From Enoplosus armatus (lineage: Eukaryota; Chordata; Actinopteri; Centrarchiformes; Enoplosidae), in NCBI RefSeq assembly GCF_043641665.1, contig NC_092201.1:6171501-6235500 (forward strand): 64,000 nt of DNA, in the 5' to 3' direction. Below, one piece after another: positions 48,686-61,300 of the stretch; the stretch's first letter is position 1; the number at the start of each line of letters is the position of its first letter. Made by a program: the position numbers and the translations under genes. The notes under the pieces are model-generated. The model did not search any database, was not told the DNA's origin, and was given only the letters and a program-made list of their open reading frames with translations.

Positions 48686-49123
48686 TTGCCCTTCATTTAT
48701 TTATACACTCAAAGTCATTCCTCGAGCCGTGGAGGTGTGTGCTTTGCTATTAAGGTGAAGGTTTCTGTGGTTCAGTTGTTTTTGACTGCTTACAGAAATA
48801 AGGTAGCCAAAGTTATCACATTTGTATTATTTAAAACGAAAAATATAAACGATTCACACCTGTACACAAGTCAGTTTTGTCAACGATTAATGACATTTTT
48901 GGAACACAATCCAAAGTTATGTGAGGATGCTTGTTCCCAATGGGACAGTAATCTGTTAGTTGAGCCCATTATAAATATTAATAAAGGGTATCAGTGGTGG
49001 TATGGTCTCTGCAACAACTGTAAACAAAGCCGTATACAATATGTTATTGATGCATACCTAAGCTATCCAGGTGTCTCCAGAGAGCAATTTATTCATCTGC
49101 GTCCTGGAATTATAAAGCAATAA
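48686..49123 (+). CDS. Unidentified 145-codon open frame, possible old coding relic
   Basis: The frame is long for AT-rich DNA. Its second half looks protein-like rather than low complexity: EHNPKLCEDACSQWDSN, then a GYQWWYGLCNNCKQSR stretch with a CxxC pair, ending PGIIKQ and a stop. A good splice acceptor (TTTTTGACTGCTTACAG) precedes residue 40, so it could also be a terminal exon. I could not match it to any family; an exon of an unknown gene, a fragment of a mobile or integrated viral element, or chance are all open. Confidence 0.25.
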   Translation: MPFIYLYTQSHSSSRGGVCFAIKVKVSVVQLFLTAYRNKVAKVITFVLFKTKNINDSHLYTSQFCQRLMTFLEHNPKLCEDACSQWDSNLLVEPIININKGYQWWYGLCNNCKQSRIQYVIDAYLSYPGVSREQFIHLRPGIIKQ

Positions 49124-49129
49124 CCTGTA

Positions 49130-50116
49130 ACTGCTTTCCATTTACGTCCATGTGTCTGTGCACAATGTGTCACAGTACCAGGAAAGTCAATAGACTGACA
49201 GATAGTGTACATGGATAACAAACTGGTATGCAATCAATCTAAATAGGTCACGTAAGAGATTCATATGTTGCATGCTTTTTCTTCTTCTTCTTCTTCTTAC
49301 TGCAGCAAGTGGTTTAAAGATATTGTGGAGCAAAAGTAGCTTCTGCACTTTAACAGGCATCTTAACAAATATTGACAGTGAGATTGCAAGCATGACAGTA
49401 CCAAAGATGATATTTCTGTGTAAACATTTTTGTGTGTTTGCTTGTGTATTTTAGTCTGTCTGTCTTTTATTTCTCCCCAGTGGCCTCCCACACACTCAAA
49501 AACATCATTACATAAAGAATATTTATATTGTCAGATGCTCCATAATGGCTCTCACAGAGAACACGATAAACACATCATAAATTGTAAAATAGAAACCAGA
49601 AACAGTATAGTCATTGGATCTCCTGTCTTCTTTTCTTCCATAGGCTCCAAACAGTACTTTACTGAGAATCTACTGAAAACTAAAATAATCTCAGGGATTA
49701 ATTCTTCACAAAAAGATTATTTTATATAGTAACCTGCCGTGTGGAAATGTGATGCAAACACGAAAATGGAACAAATATGTTGACAACTTGAAAAAAATGA
49801 AAATCCTCTTATAAGGGAATTATCTGATCATATAGAGGGAGAGCTGTTCTAAATTGTATGTGGAAATCTGTTATCTCTGGTTGCTTAGTGACTAATTCAC
49901 CAAGTGAAAAACTCCTTTAGGGGCTATTTGCATATGCAAAGTGCAGAGATAGGAGAATAAACAATCTCTGGGTGTTTTGGTGAGGTGTGTGTGTGTGTGC
50001 TGTGTGTGGTTGTGTGAACAGGACTGACATGGATCACAGAATATGGAGGAGCGGAGTGCATCAGCAAGGCCTCCTGCCGTTCTCAACTGACTGCTGCGTG
50101 TGGGGAGATAGCATGT

Positions 50117-50118
<2 letters not shown>
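49130..50118. other. Intergenic stretch
   Basis: A CTT repeat at about 49278-49298 and a GT run at 49985-50000; nothing else recognised. Confidence 0.4.

Positions 50119-50150
<32 letters not shown>
50119..50150. repeat. (GT)n microsatellite
   Basis: Sixteen uninterrupted GT units. Confidence 0.92.
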
Positions 50151-50153
<3 letters not shown>

Positions 50154-51574
50154 CCACAACTTCCATCTGCATGAACTTTCACTGTGAATCACTCAAGTGT
50201 GTGTATATATATGTGAGTGGGAGTGTAGAGCACAGAAATTTGCTGGAACTCAAATTACTTTTTAATTAAAGATACCCTTTGAGTAAATAAGAGAAAAGTT
50301 TGCAGGAAGTCATCTGATGAGACATTCAGAATAATATTATAACTGTAAATAAATGGCATTTATATTAATAATGGAAAAGAGAATGTTGCATGAAAAAAAT
50401 AAAAATACACCCTGAATATTTTTCATTTAAAGTTGTAATGCTTAAGATTTCAGTCCTGGTTGATTTGGCGACACTCGTGGTTACCGTGGGAACAGCAAGT
50501 GTGGTTTAATACGACAGCAACCAAACTCCTTCATTTTAATAATGAAGTCAATAATAATTGCAACCACAATCTGATTTCATGCTGTGACGTGAGGTGTTTT
50601 TCACACAACAGCAGGCCTCAGTAAATGGAGTTTGCTAGAAGTTGGAGGAGTGCAACCTGTTGCCTGCAACTCTTCGCCTAACAGCTCACTGTGGCTGCTC
50701 CCTCTTGTTCCATTTACTCCCTCGCAAAAAAACTTAAAAACGATCCACTGATGAAAAATGCCAGAAATTTGTTTTTTATACGACTGCTTCACAATAAAAG
50801 CCACCACTTGTTTGCCAGTTGAACACTTTAAATGTGAAGCAGCAGCAGTAGGAAATGTTTGATTGCATTATTGTTGTAAATACGCACTGGATACAGCTTT
50901 TATATGGCTGTGGGAAAGAGAACAGCAAACAGTGAGATGAAATTATGAACTTAGTTTTGTTTTCCTGTGAATCCCTAATGGCAGACTCTGTCACGAACAA
51001 TAATGCTATATAGAGAGATAATTACGTAACATTGAATGGTTAATTATACAAACATTGTGAATAGAATCAAACAGGTTTTAATTTCATGAAAATCTTTAAC
51101 TTAAACTTTATATTAAAGAAAAACACCAGATGCCTACCAATAATATGACAGTTTTTTGTTTATCATAACAGTTGTTTACCTTAAACTTTACCACCTTTGG
51201 TACAGTAACCTTTGTCACAACACAACAACACAAAATCCCCTATTAACTGTTGATCATTTTCAAGCTCACAAATTACAAGCACTTCCATTGTCTTACACTT
51301 CATCCACCTTTGGTAAACTTTGTCACTGTAGTCCAGCCTTTGGTTGAACCTCTCAGGATTAGAACAGGTATTTACAGAAGACTACAGGTGCATTCAGCCT
51401 AATTCACACACACACACACAACACATGCACACTTGAACTACCTCCAAAAAAGGGAGAAAATTAAAACAAATTTGTTCTGTCTGGTTGTGGCTTTCACAGT
51501 GTGCAGCAGAGACACTACATTAAAACATGTATTAAATACAGGCAGAGACAGAACATCCTGTCCTCATATCTGAA

Positions 51575-51578
<4 letters not shown>

Positions 51579-51617
<39 letters not shown>
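51579..51617. repeat. (GT)n microsatellite
   Basis: About nineteen uninterrupted GT units. Confidence 0.92.
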
Positions 51618-51618
<1 letters not shown>

Positions 51619-52065
51619 CTCAGAGTAACAACAACAGACAGAAATACAGCTCAATAAAAAAAAAAAACAGAGGCTGATAAGACACAAAATAGGACGCATA
51701 GACAGTTTGCATACGTGTGTGTGTGCTGACGTCAGTGCAATCACGTAACTTGTGATGAACAGCAAACAAAGAGCTGAAGTGATAGATGAACACTGGCAGG
51801 CTTCACTGACAAAATGCTGGAACATTAGTGTTCGCCTGCTGCCTAAACAGCAAATGTAACTGCACTCTAGATAATAGATAATAATGTATGGAGCCGTGGC
51901 TTCCATTATCAAAGGGTCTCTTTAATCACATGTAGAGAGTGGTATATACACATACACATGAAAAACATGCGCACACAGTTGGCTTCTTCCTCAGCATTAA
52001 ATATAGTAAGTACAGCGGTTGACTGGCTATCTTCTGTTACTCTGAGAATCCAACTACACTCGATA

Positions 52066-52089
52066 TGTGTGTGTGTGTGTGTGTGTGTG
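52066..52089. repeat. (GT)n microsatellite
   Basis: About twelve GT units. Confidence 0.88.
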
Positions 52090-55000
52090 GTGATGCTACA
52101 CATTTATCATAGCTCATGAGTCTATTTTTCTTCCCTGCTAGCTTTTTATGCTTGGCTGTCTTTCACATTCACTGAGTTGACGATGACTGATAGTGCTGAC
52201 CTGATGGATTATGCTGCCTTCAGGTAACTGCTGGAAATACCAGTGTTACTATTTGAGCACGCATAGACGTAAACATATTACGATGCTCTCTTTACCTTTT
52301 TTTCAAGCATATATTCACATTGTGAGAAGAGGTAAGGAGGTATCTGAGGGTCACTTGAGATGAGCCAGTCTAGGCCAAATTTCCAGGGCTGTTTTTTATG
52401 TTTGGACAGAGTCTGTGCAGCCGGGCCAGCTGTCCCTCTTCCATCAGATTTCACCAGAAAAATATTATTTTTATTCAAAGTGACTCTGAGAGAGTGAGAA
52501 AAACAGAGACATGAATCTCCACAAAGGACGACAGAGAGACAAGCAGCAACATAATGGAAGTCATATCATTGTTCCAGTTTTGTTCAGAATCAATGAGCCT
52601 GACTGTGCGATCACTGTGGGGACAGACATGCGTCAGTCCTGTTCATCAAGCCCTCGATACACTCTGTCCCATTTGTGTGTGTCCGTGTGAGTGTTTGCAT
52701 AACCCACTCAGCCACGATTTCATAACCGCGTTCATGTCGGACATCGCTGCCTGCTTCCCACACAGCTGAATATTGATGGAGCTACAGGCCAGAATTACAT
52801 TTACTGTTGTTAGATGCTTCCTAAAAAGCATTAAATGTATTCCCACGATATATTGAGCGGGGAAGAACAACAAAAAATGAATCCAAAGGACCTCAAGAAC
52901 AAAACAGCAGAGAATTATTTTCAAAATGAGAAATGTGAATGTTGTTTCATGTTTTGTAACGTTAACTCCCGCTGGAGTTGCAGTGGGTGAGAACTCATAA
53001 ATGATCTTTGTTTGTTACCTTTTCTTATTCAAATATACTGAGGCTTATTTCCTAAAATTGATTTCAAGCTTCTGATTGTGGTGGTCGCTGGTTGACATTA
53101 AGAAATAATTGGTGTATATTTTGAATATAGAAAGTAAGAAATCAGATTTAAAAATGTTATTAAAAATGTAACTTTCAATATCAGTGTTTGCAATACAAAT
53201 AATTGTACAGTTTAACCATTTGTGTAATTTCTTTCCACTTTTTGAACATCTTGTCTTCTTGCAGCAGTGTGTTTTGGGCATTTGGAGGACATAAAATCTG
53301 AGGGAAAATCAGTTTAAACAGATCAAACTGATTTTTTCACTAAAATTAATTAAAGCCAAAGGCCATATTTTTGTTAAATATTTATAAATAACCAACTTCA
53401 CAACTGACCCAATGAACTTATGTGATATATATATATGAAGACACCCACAGGCACAAACAAGCTCTCCATCTTGTTTCTGTGCCAGAATGACAGACTCTAT
53501 AAGCAGCCCTGCAGTAGGTTACCATGTTCCACAGGCAGTTTACTACCAGCTGTCTGTGTCTCAGTGTGTGTGTGTGAGTGAGTGTGTGTGTGTGTGTGCG
53601 CACCAATTCAAACAGCAGCTTTAAAACTGGATTGCATCCAGGCAAAAGTTTTTTGCATGCTGACAAGTGACATTTGGTTTTCAAATTTTTGACCTTTTGC
53701 AAGTGAGGATTAATCAACATGTGAATGTGGATGTGGCTGTCTCCAGGGACCTAGCAGTTTGCTGTGAATTCATCCAGAGACACGCTTGAGGACGCCTCAC
53801 AAATCTCACCAGCTGTCTATCTTATCGGTCTGTCTGGGCCCGAGGCTTCGACGTTAGCTGTTTCTGCTGCAGCAGATTTTTTTAATACATTATCAATGAA
53901 GTATTCACATATTTCATTCCAGTGCTTTTTAGAAAATGTCAGTTTAAGCTGGTACACTTGCAGGAAAGTGGGCACTCCTGGTAAGGAGCTGTGCAGCATT
54001 GTAAACTGATTGCTGTTGTTTCATAAATGGGAGGGTTTAACACTTTAAATAATCCATGGATGAATCTGTGAGGCTTTTATGTCACCCCCTTTCTCTCTAT
54101 TTCTGTCTCTGCTCTCTCCGGGCAACCGGTGTCATCTGTCTCCGCACAGGTTTACACCACACCAAAAAGACAGAGTGCAGCTTTTGCTCCATTTCCTGTC
54201 ACCATTCTGTCTCGACGAGGAGAGGCGAAATCACACGGTGCATCTTTTTTTTGAAAGCAACTGCATGACAACGACTCGTTACCTCCAGGAGAATTAGATT
54301 GTTTCGTAGTGTAAGAAAAGTGTGATTTGTGTTGACATCTCTCAGCGCAGTATAGCATATTTACCTCATCAGTGACGATTACTGCGTGGGCTTGAGGCTA
54401 CTGTCATGCTGTTGCCATGACATCTGGAATCCACAAAAAGATTCTGGTGCGTTTGGTGCGAAAGGGGGGAGGCCTGTTGACAGAAACACACATAGCGGAG
54501 CCCACGCATAAAAGACGCACAGTCAAAGACACACACACACACGTGCACACATTTTATCTACTTAGATAAAAGGGAGGGTAATAATCCCAGTGACTGCTTT
54601 CATGAAAACATACTGAGTGATTAGAGGTCATTACAACACAGCGTGCACTCAGGTAGCCAATCTGACCATATCCCTACAGCAGCCGATGACAGATTGAGTG
54701 GCTTTCAGTCCAACTCTGTGTCAAAACACATTCCCCGTCTGTCATTGCGGGAGTTTTCAGATCTCTCCTGACAAATCTCTTGGATTCTGACAGTAAATAT
54801 TTCATACTGTGGGAGTATGGAAATGTTGGGATGAGAAAAGCGTTGCACAAACACATTTCTCTGCCCTGAAAGAGGCTATAAAACTGGAGAACTGAGCTAT
54901 AGCTTCAAGGGACCTTAGGGGAGAAAGAAAGTAAAATGGAAAAAACAAAGACACAAGGAGAAAGACTGATGTATAATATGCAAATGAGAGACATACTGTA

Positions 55001-55825
55001 AAGAGCAAACATGCAGACTTTTATATAAATGTCAGTCAGCATACAAACATATTAATGGACTTACTCAGTATGTGTGTTCTATGTTTTATGAACCTAGCAG
55101 CCAGGCACGCAGACATCTCATGGTACAGAGTGTGTAATGAGTGGAGACAGTACTTCATGGATTTTTAACACGCACTGTCCCACAGGACTTCTATAAACTC
55201 AACATAAAGAAGAGGATCTATATGAAATGCTGTGGAAAAATACAGCAGAAAAGGAGGGAAACAAAGTTAAAAGCAGCACACTTCCTGTGAGCAAGTCCAC
55301 AGTAAAAACAGTATGACGGCCCCTTTTTGACAACATTGTTAAAGCCCTCAGCGGGATAGAATGGGTTTGATCGGCTGTTATGCAACCACTGTCAGGCAGT
55401 TGCCATGGTAATCTGTGCAGGACCACCACCTTTGAGAGGCACTGACCCGCCCCAGTTTGCAGCCACATGACTGCTCTGCGGGCTAATAGGTTTACTGGAC
55501 CCCCACAGGTGTTGTGCTTTCATGTCTCGCTCAGGATTTGTACATGTGCTGTGGCCGTGGTTGTTTACACACAAGTTAACTAAAATAATATTCTCAACTT
55601 AACAACACCTCCGTCTCAATAGGATACCTCTGGCTTACACTCTTCAATTAGATAATTATCATATATAGGTTTGCAGAAAAAGATATGCTGCATACAAATC
55701 TATAAAACTATTCATATTTTGAATAGATCATCACATAGAAAAAGGCAGCCACTGGAGACTCTTCAGAGGCCAAAAGGGACCAGTTTATTCTTTATACAAA
55801 ACGTGACACGGAATGAAACCAGGCT
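52090..55825. other. Intergenic stretch
   Basis: No supported gene. Short GT arrays near 53565-53600 and an ATATAT patch near 53426-53436. Confidence 0.4.
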
Positions 55826-55829
55826 GAGA

Positions 55830-56235
55830 GTCTACGGCCATGCTAGCAGCTGTGTGACTTGCACAGAGCAGCACTTGGAGCTAAATGCTAATGTCAGCAT
55901 GCTAACATCCTCACAATGACAATGCTAAAATGCTGATGTTTAGCAGGTATAATGTTTACTATGTTCACTATCTTAGTTTAGCATGTTAGGATGCAGCTGA
56001 GGCTGATTTGCAGGTATTTGGTCATAAATCAACTTATTAGAGAAATTCAAAACAAATGTGGACTTGATCATAACGCCAGAGGAAACGTTAAGGAATCACC
56101 AAATCAACCAAATATCATGGCAATCAAGAGCAAACATGTCCGGGGATCACCAAAGTCAGTAGGATCCATCGTCTGGGGACCATGAATGTCAAAATGTACA
56201 ACATTTCATGACAATCCATCCAATAGTTGTAGAAA
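55830..56235 (+). repeat. Family C repeat (copy 2)
   Basis: AATGCTAATGTCAGCATGCTA, ATGCTGATGTTTAGCAGG and AGCTGAGGCTGATTTGCAGG are followed by GGTCATAAATC, GGGGATCACCAAAGTCAGTA, CTGGGGACCATGAATGTC and ATGACAATCCATCCAATAG. It is better preserved than the copy at 9765. Confidence 0.8.
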
Positions 56236-56239
56236 AGTT

Positions 56240-57925
56240 GAAAGCTTAGACTCAGACTGACCTTTGTGCTCTTCCACAATTTTTCACCCCGTCTTGATTT
56301 ATTTCAACTTTGTTTGGCCCTTTCAAACAAAACAGTAATGTGTTTCTTTTAACAAGTTTTTGTTGAGGCATTCCCAGGGCAACAATGAATGTTTAGCTGG
56401 TTTCACATGAAGCCGTCTTAATAACAAGTGTCAACCATATTATGACTCCCCACAAAGCAAACACTGTGTCTACTGCCTTGAAGTTCCGATGAGAAATAAA
56501 TAGTTTGCCCGAGTGGTACTGGCCTATTGTTCGACAAACCAAACACAATCTGTTGCTGTAATCAGCTGCTGTCTTGCTCAACCGGCTCTCAAACTTGGCC
56601 CGGTGCTGATGCATTGGGTTGTTTGTGCCAGAAAGATTTAGCTGGAGGGATTAGTGGTAAAACCTTAAAAACACGTTAAACCAGGTAGGCACCAATTCAC
56701 CAAATATATTATGTCAAGCATATGAAACCTTGGGCCAGATTTTAACAATCCAGCACCCAGCTGATAGACAGCAAGAGAGGGAGTCAGGCTGGCTTCTGAT
56801 TAGTGATTATCTCCCTTTTCCAATGTAAACACCAATGTGCTGTCCTGTTTTTCCAAGGCTTTCAATCTAAGAAGAATCCTTCAACTCTGAACAAAACCAG
56901 GTCATTCCTGAACGTAGGCTTGCCAATGGCTAACGTTAGCAAGCTTCCTCAGAACACACATGTGAATGAGACAAGTTTGGACTTACCAGAATGTGTGTTA
57001 CTCTTTTTTTTAGTGGAAGCTATACTTGGTGTAGGCTAACTGCTAACACACCTTTAGCTCCTATCACATACCGGACCAGATTCTCCGCTGAATGCAGAAC
57101 TGATATCAATGCTCCATTAAACTTCTGGGAAGACCACAACAAAGCTGACCCCCTAAACGTTGAAGTAACAGAGCTGGGAGCAGATAATGGAGTGAAACTT
57201 CACAATATGGTTTGCTCTGTAATGTACAAAAAGTAAGATTCAGTAGAGTGTGTTTTGTCCCAAAGGTCTTTCCTTGGCTCACTTAAATATGGTATAATAT
57301 ATTTTTAATATATACATCAGAAAATTGTAAATTAATTAATGCAAAAATGGCTTTGAGTTCCCCTAATGTCTTTTTACTACGTGTCTTTATTATTTAAAGC
57401 AATCCAATACTATTTAATGACTTACAACACCAAGACTGGGTTTATTTTTCAGCACAGTGTTATTAGAAATACATTTTAAAGGCCTTTTAAAAGATTGTTC
57501 TTCTTGTTGAAATCATGACCTCATAAGAACAAAACTGAAAGCAAAAATTTCCTTGATGCAGAAACGACAGAAGTCCCATTTATGTCACCCTTATGGATAT
57601 TAAATTACCTACTGGCATTGATCTGTAGGCCAACTATTGAGTCCGCGTATGTATCTGTAGGAGAGGTTTCATCAGTTTGACTTGTGAAACTCATTCTGTC
57701 ATGAAAGTACTTTCTTGCAGGCCTTTTGTAGGCTAATCCCCCTTTACCTCGGCGAATGAGACTCGGAGAGGAGGGCATGCAAGAAGCAAAACCGATCCAA
57801 GAAGTTCTGAAACACGACAGGAGGAGTCAGCCTTAATCAGTGAATGCAAATGCCATCCCCGCATCAGCCTCGGGTGCCGCCGTGACTACGGATGCCAAGA
57901 ATGTGTGAACTAATCCTCAGGATTT
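56240..57925. other. Intergenic stretch
   Basis: No exon recognised. GGCTAACGTTAGCAAG near 56927 is a fish-repeat-like motif. Confidence 0.4.
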
Positions 57926-58330
57926 GGTATGCTTTCCCCCTCACCTTCCCTCTGCTTTTAAACTCCTCTCCCCATCTCCCTTGTCTGTCTTGCCACACCA
58001 ATTTTCCTTCTGTCCTGAATTTTTTTTCTTCGCATTTGATTTTAATGTTTGTATACAGTTGCTACCCATGACCTTCTTTCCATTAAACTGTTCGCTGGCT
58101 CCTGCATTAATAATCATTTCCCATCCGCTTATATTTCCAATAGTTTAGCCCCTTCTTGTCCTCATTTTGCTTGTCACTCACTGTCTCCTACTTTCTCCCC
58201 TGTCTCCTCACTCATTATCTCCTTCCTCTATCCCTCTCTCCCTGTGGTGACTTCAGTCCCTGCTGCACTTCCCCCTTCCTGTTCTCCTTCTCACCCTCCT
58301 CTATTTCTTCCCTCATCCTCCCCTCTATGG
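57926..58330. repeat. Extended pyrimidine-rich segment
   Basis: About 400 bases strongly biased to C and T on the plus strand (CCCTCACCTTCCCTC, CTCCTTCTCACCCTCC), with a mixed patch near 58040-58140. It causes two overlapping Ser/Pro/Leu-rich open frames that are not genes. Confidence 0.55.
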
Positions 58331-58334
58331 TACC

Positions 58335-61300
58335 ACGAACACACTCACGTGGGCAGGGTTCATTTGCACCTCTGCAGCAGACTCCACCGAACCGTTTCTA
58401 GGGTCACAGCTTTGACCTTGGAAAGAACAGCGGTACTATTGCAACAAGGAAAGAGGCATGTTGAGTTACCACCTCCACCTTAGTCCACTAACAGAGACAA
58501 GGTTGTTTGAGATTTTATAGTGGTTAGTAAATACTGCAAATGCTTGTGCATCACCATCAGCAGAAGGGCAGCGTATAGGTTATGGCCTTGTCATCTTGGC
58601 CTCATAATACAATTGTTTTTAGCAATGTTGGGACTGTGGTGGTGGTTAGGGGTTATGGTTATTTTGGGGCCACAGACATTCCTGCTCGGGACCACCCAAG
58701 GCCTCAGGCTGGCTCTGGGCTTCAGCTAAATGTTTGTCATGAAAATGCTGCATTATTTTATGCTTTTTCCAATAGATCAGTCTTCATCGCATTTTTCCCT
58801 AACCATGTTTTAGCTAGACTCAGACTAGTAATGTCGGTCAGCCAGACCAACCAACATGACTTTTTGATCCCTTGACTTTTCCTCTTTTGCTGACATAAAG
58901 CTTTGTTAGTATGCAATTTGTCATACACACTGTTAGTCTTGTTGAGAAATGAATAGAAAAACCAGAAAAGTTAATAAGTCAAGTTGGGAACAGTGAACTG
59001 TTAGATGATAGCATGAAGGCGTCTTGTAATGAGCTGATTGCTGTCTAGCTTTATTTATTAGCTAGTCATTTATTATTTCTGCAAGACTCACTATCTAAAT
59101 AAGCTAGTTAGCCTGCTTGCTACATACCAAGATCATGACTGTCTTGGTGAAAAATTAATGAAAAAGAAATTTGTTCATTTATAATTCACCTTCCAAAGCA
59201 TCTGAAAGGACACTCTGTAATCTCCCCACGCATGTTAGCATAAAAGGTAGGTAAAAAACAAAAGGACTGGGTTTTATAGATAAGTTGCCTCATGTGACAA
59301 ATCAGTTGTTGATGTTCTACTTTAGCCTCTAGAACAGCTGTAAATCTGAGAAAACCTCAGTAAAAATGTCCGGCCCTTTGCTCATGGTTCCAGGAAAAAA
59401 AGCTTAATTAATGTGACAATGAACAACTGCCAAATGGCAAGCCGGATCAACAAGGTTAAGCAGTTGGACAATTGAGGCTGTTATATCACATTTTAGATTA
59501 GGGCACATTGCCCCAAGGTGAGGGTCACTATAGAAACACTACAATGTCTGGGCTGGATGGCCTATTGCGTCAATGTCTGACTCAGCAAGATCAAATAAGG
59601 ATATCCTGTTTGAACTGGAAAACAATCTGTTTCTCCGAAAGGATCTCAAAGCTTAATTGTTTAACTGTTCAGTGTGTGTGTTTATGTTTCTCTGTGTGCA
59701 AGTTGGGGCAAGTGAGTTACTGGTAGGGAGAGTGAGAAGGAGCACCAGAGACATAATGTGGAAAAGGTAGGACCTGTCACTCAAAACACTGGCTCAATAC
59801 TGATGATTCATTTTTTCCTGGTGGTTTAAAATACAATATTCCCTGTGAGAAATCTGTTTTTGGTTATATTACTTTTACATGTTCCAAACTGGTGATTCAC
59901 CCTCTTTTGCCTTCAAAATTGGAATAACTCAAATACCAAAAGTTGCTGATTGAGTCATCGAAACAATGGGCATCGCTCAAAGTACTTGCAATACTTGAAC
60001 CCTGAGTGAATAAATTTTCTTGCCATTTCTCATCTAACTTGTGCCATCCCCAAATTAGTTGAAAAATGTGTTCAACATGTCTCTGATAACTCAAGGTTAC
60101 CTTACCTACCTAAAAAAAGTGGAAAAGGGTGCAAAACAACAGATTTTGTTGTCATTAACCCAAACCTATCTCTGTCCCTGAGACAATACAAATCCTTGGC
60201 TGCCCTCCCTCCCATCCCTGAAACCTTTCCTCAGTCCTTTTGGTAAGTTTCCTCTGTCTGTCATATTACATTCCAGACAACTGGACTGTGACTCCTGCGT
60301 CACAATGGGCCAAATCCAGGTGGCAACAGCAGAGTTTAAGTGGCGTTACCACGGAGACCGCTCTCCGAGTCTTCGGAGATGAAAATGGAAGATTCCATGC
60401 ACTCATGCTGACAGTGCTGCTGTCAAAGCTGCGAGGTGGATATGGAGGCGGGAGGAAACAGGAAGTATGAAAGGCTGACCTGGCCAACTTTTATGAAACG
60501 TCTTCCACGTTATTTATCAGCTCATCTTTCACTTCAACTATGTGCTTTGCTAATTCATATTTACTCAGTATGAGTGTTTTATTGTCTTTTAGTCTTTCTT
60601 TCCAGGAAGAAGAAATGGAGCAGTTGTGATTTGCAGTTTTGAGCTGGAAGACGGTAACAATAATGGAATCTCAGTTTTCCATGTATTCATGGGTGGAGAA
60701 TGGCCTCCATGTATGGCCGGGAGCAGCTTTCATGGAGCTAGACTGAAAATGGGAGCTTCGTTGAATAATTTACAGCCAGCAATCAAGGCAGATTTCAGTC
60801 ATTGGAAACCCTGAATATGCTGTTATGTACAGTTTGCGCTGAACTAATACACGTGGACAGAAATTAAATCATATTTAATTTAGTAAAAAGGAAAGCCTGA
60901 TTCATTTTTAATTCCAGACTTAAACTGAAGAAAAATACACTTTACTTTCCCTGGTTGTCCAGATCAAAGACTTTTTTTTTTTCATTCTCATGAAAAAAGT
61001 AGCACAATTTTCTAGGGCTTCAGGTATTTTCCTTACACTTGCACGTCTATACACATCATACACACAAAGCAGTAATCATCACATCATCCTGGCCGCAGAG
61101 GGAAGGTAACACGCACCCTCCTGCATGATACAAACAGAAGTGCAAACACTTCATTACCACATACTGAGAACATGAAGCAACTCTTTGCTTTGCCAGGACT
61201 GTTGCACGCGTCCTGCGATGCACAGGAGAAATATATGTTATGCATGCGTGATCGTACAATTAGCATCATAGTCTGGCACTTCAACATGCAAAGCAGCCGC

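Noticed and set aside
57924..58483. Ser/Pro-rich frames on the plus strand
   Set aside because: Translations of a 400-base pyrimidine-rich segment.
60240..60470. Plus-strand frame reading NWTVTPASQWAKSRWQQQ after an acceptor-like TTCCAG
   Set aside because: No donor in frame, no family resemblance, and an equally long frame on the opposite strand.
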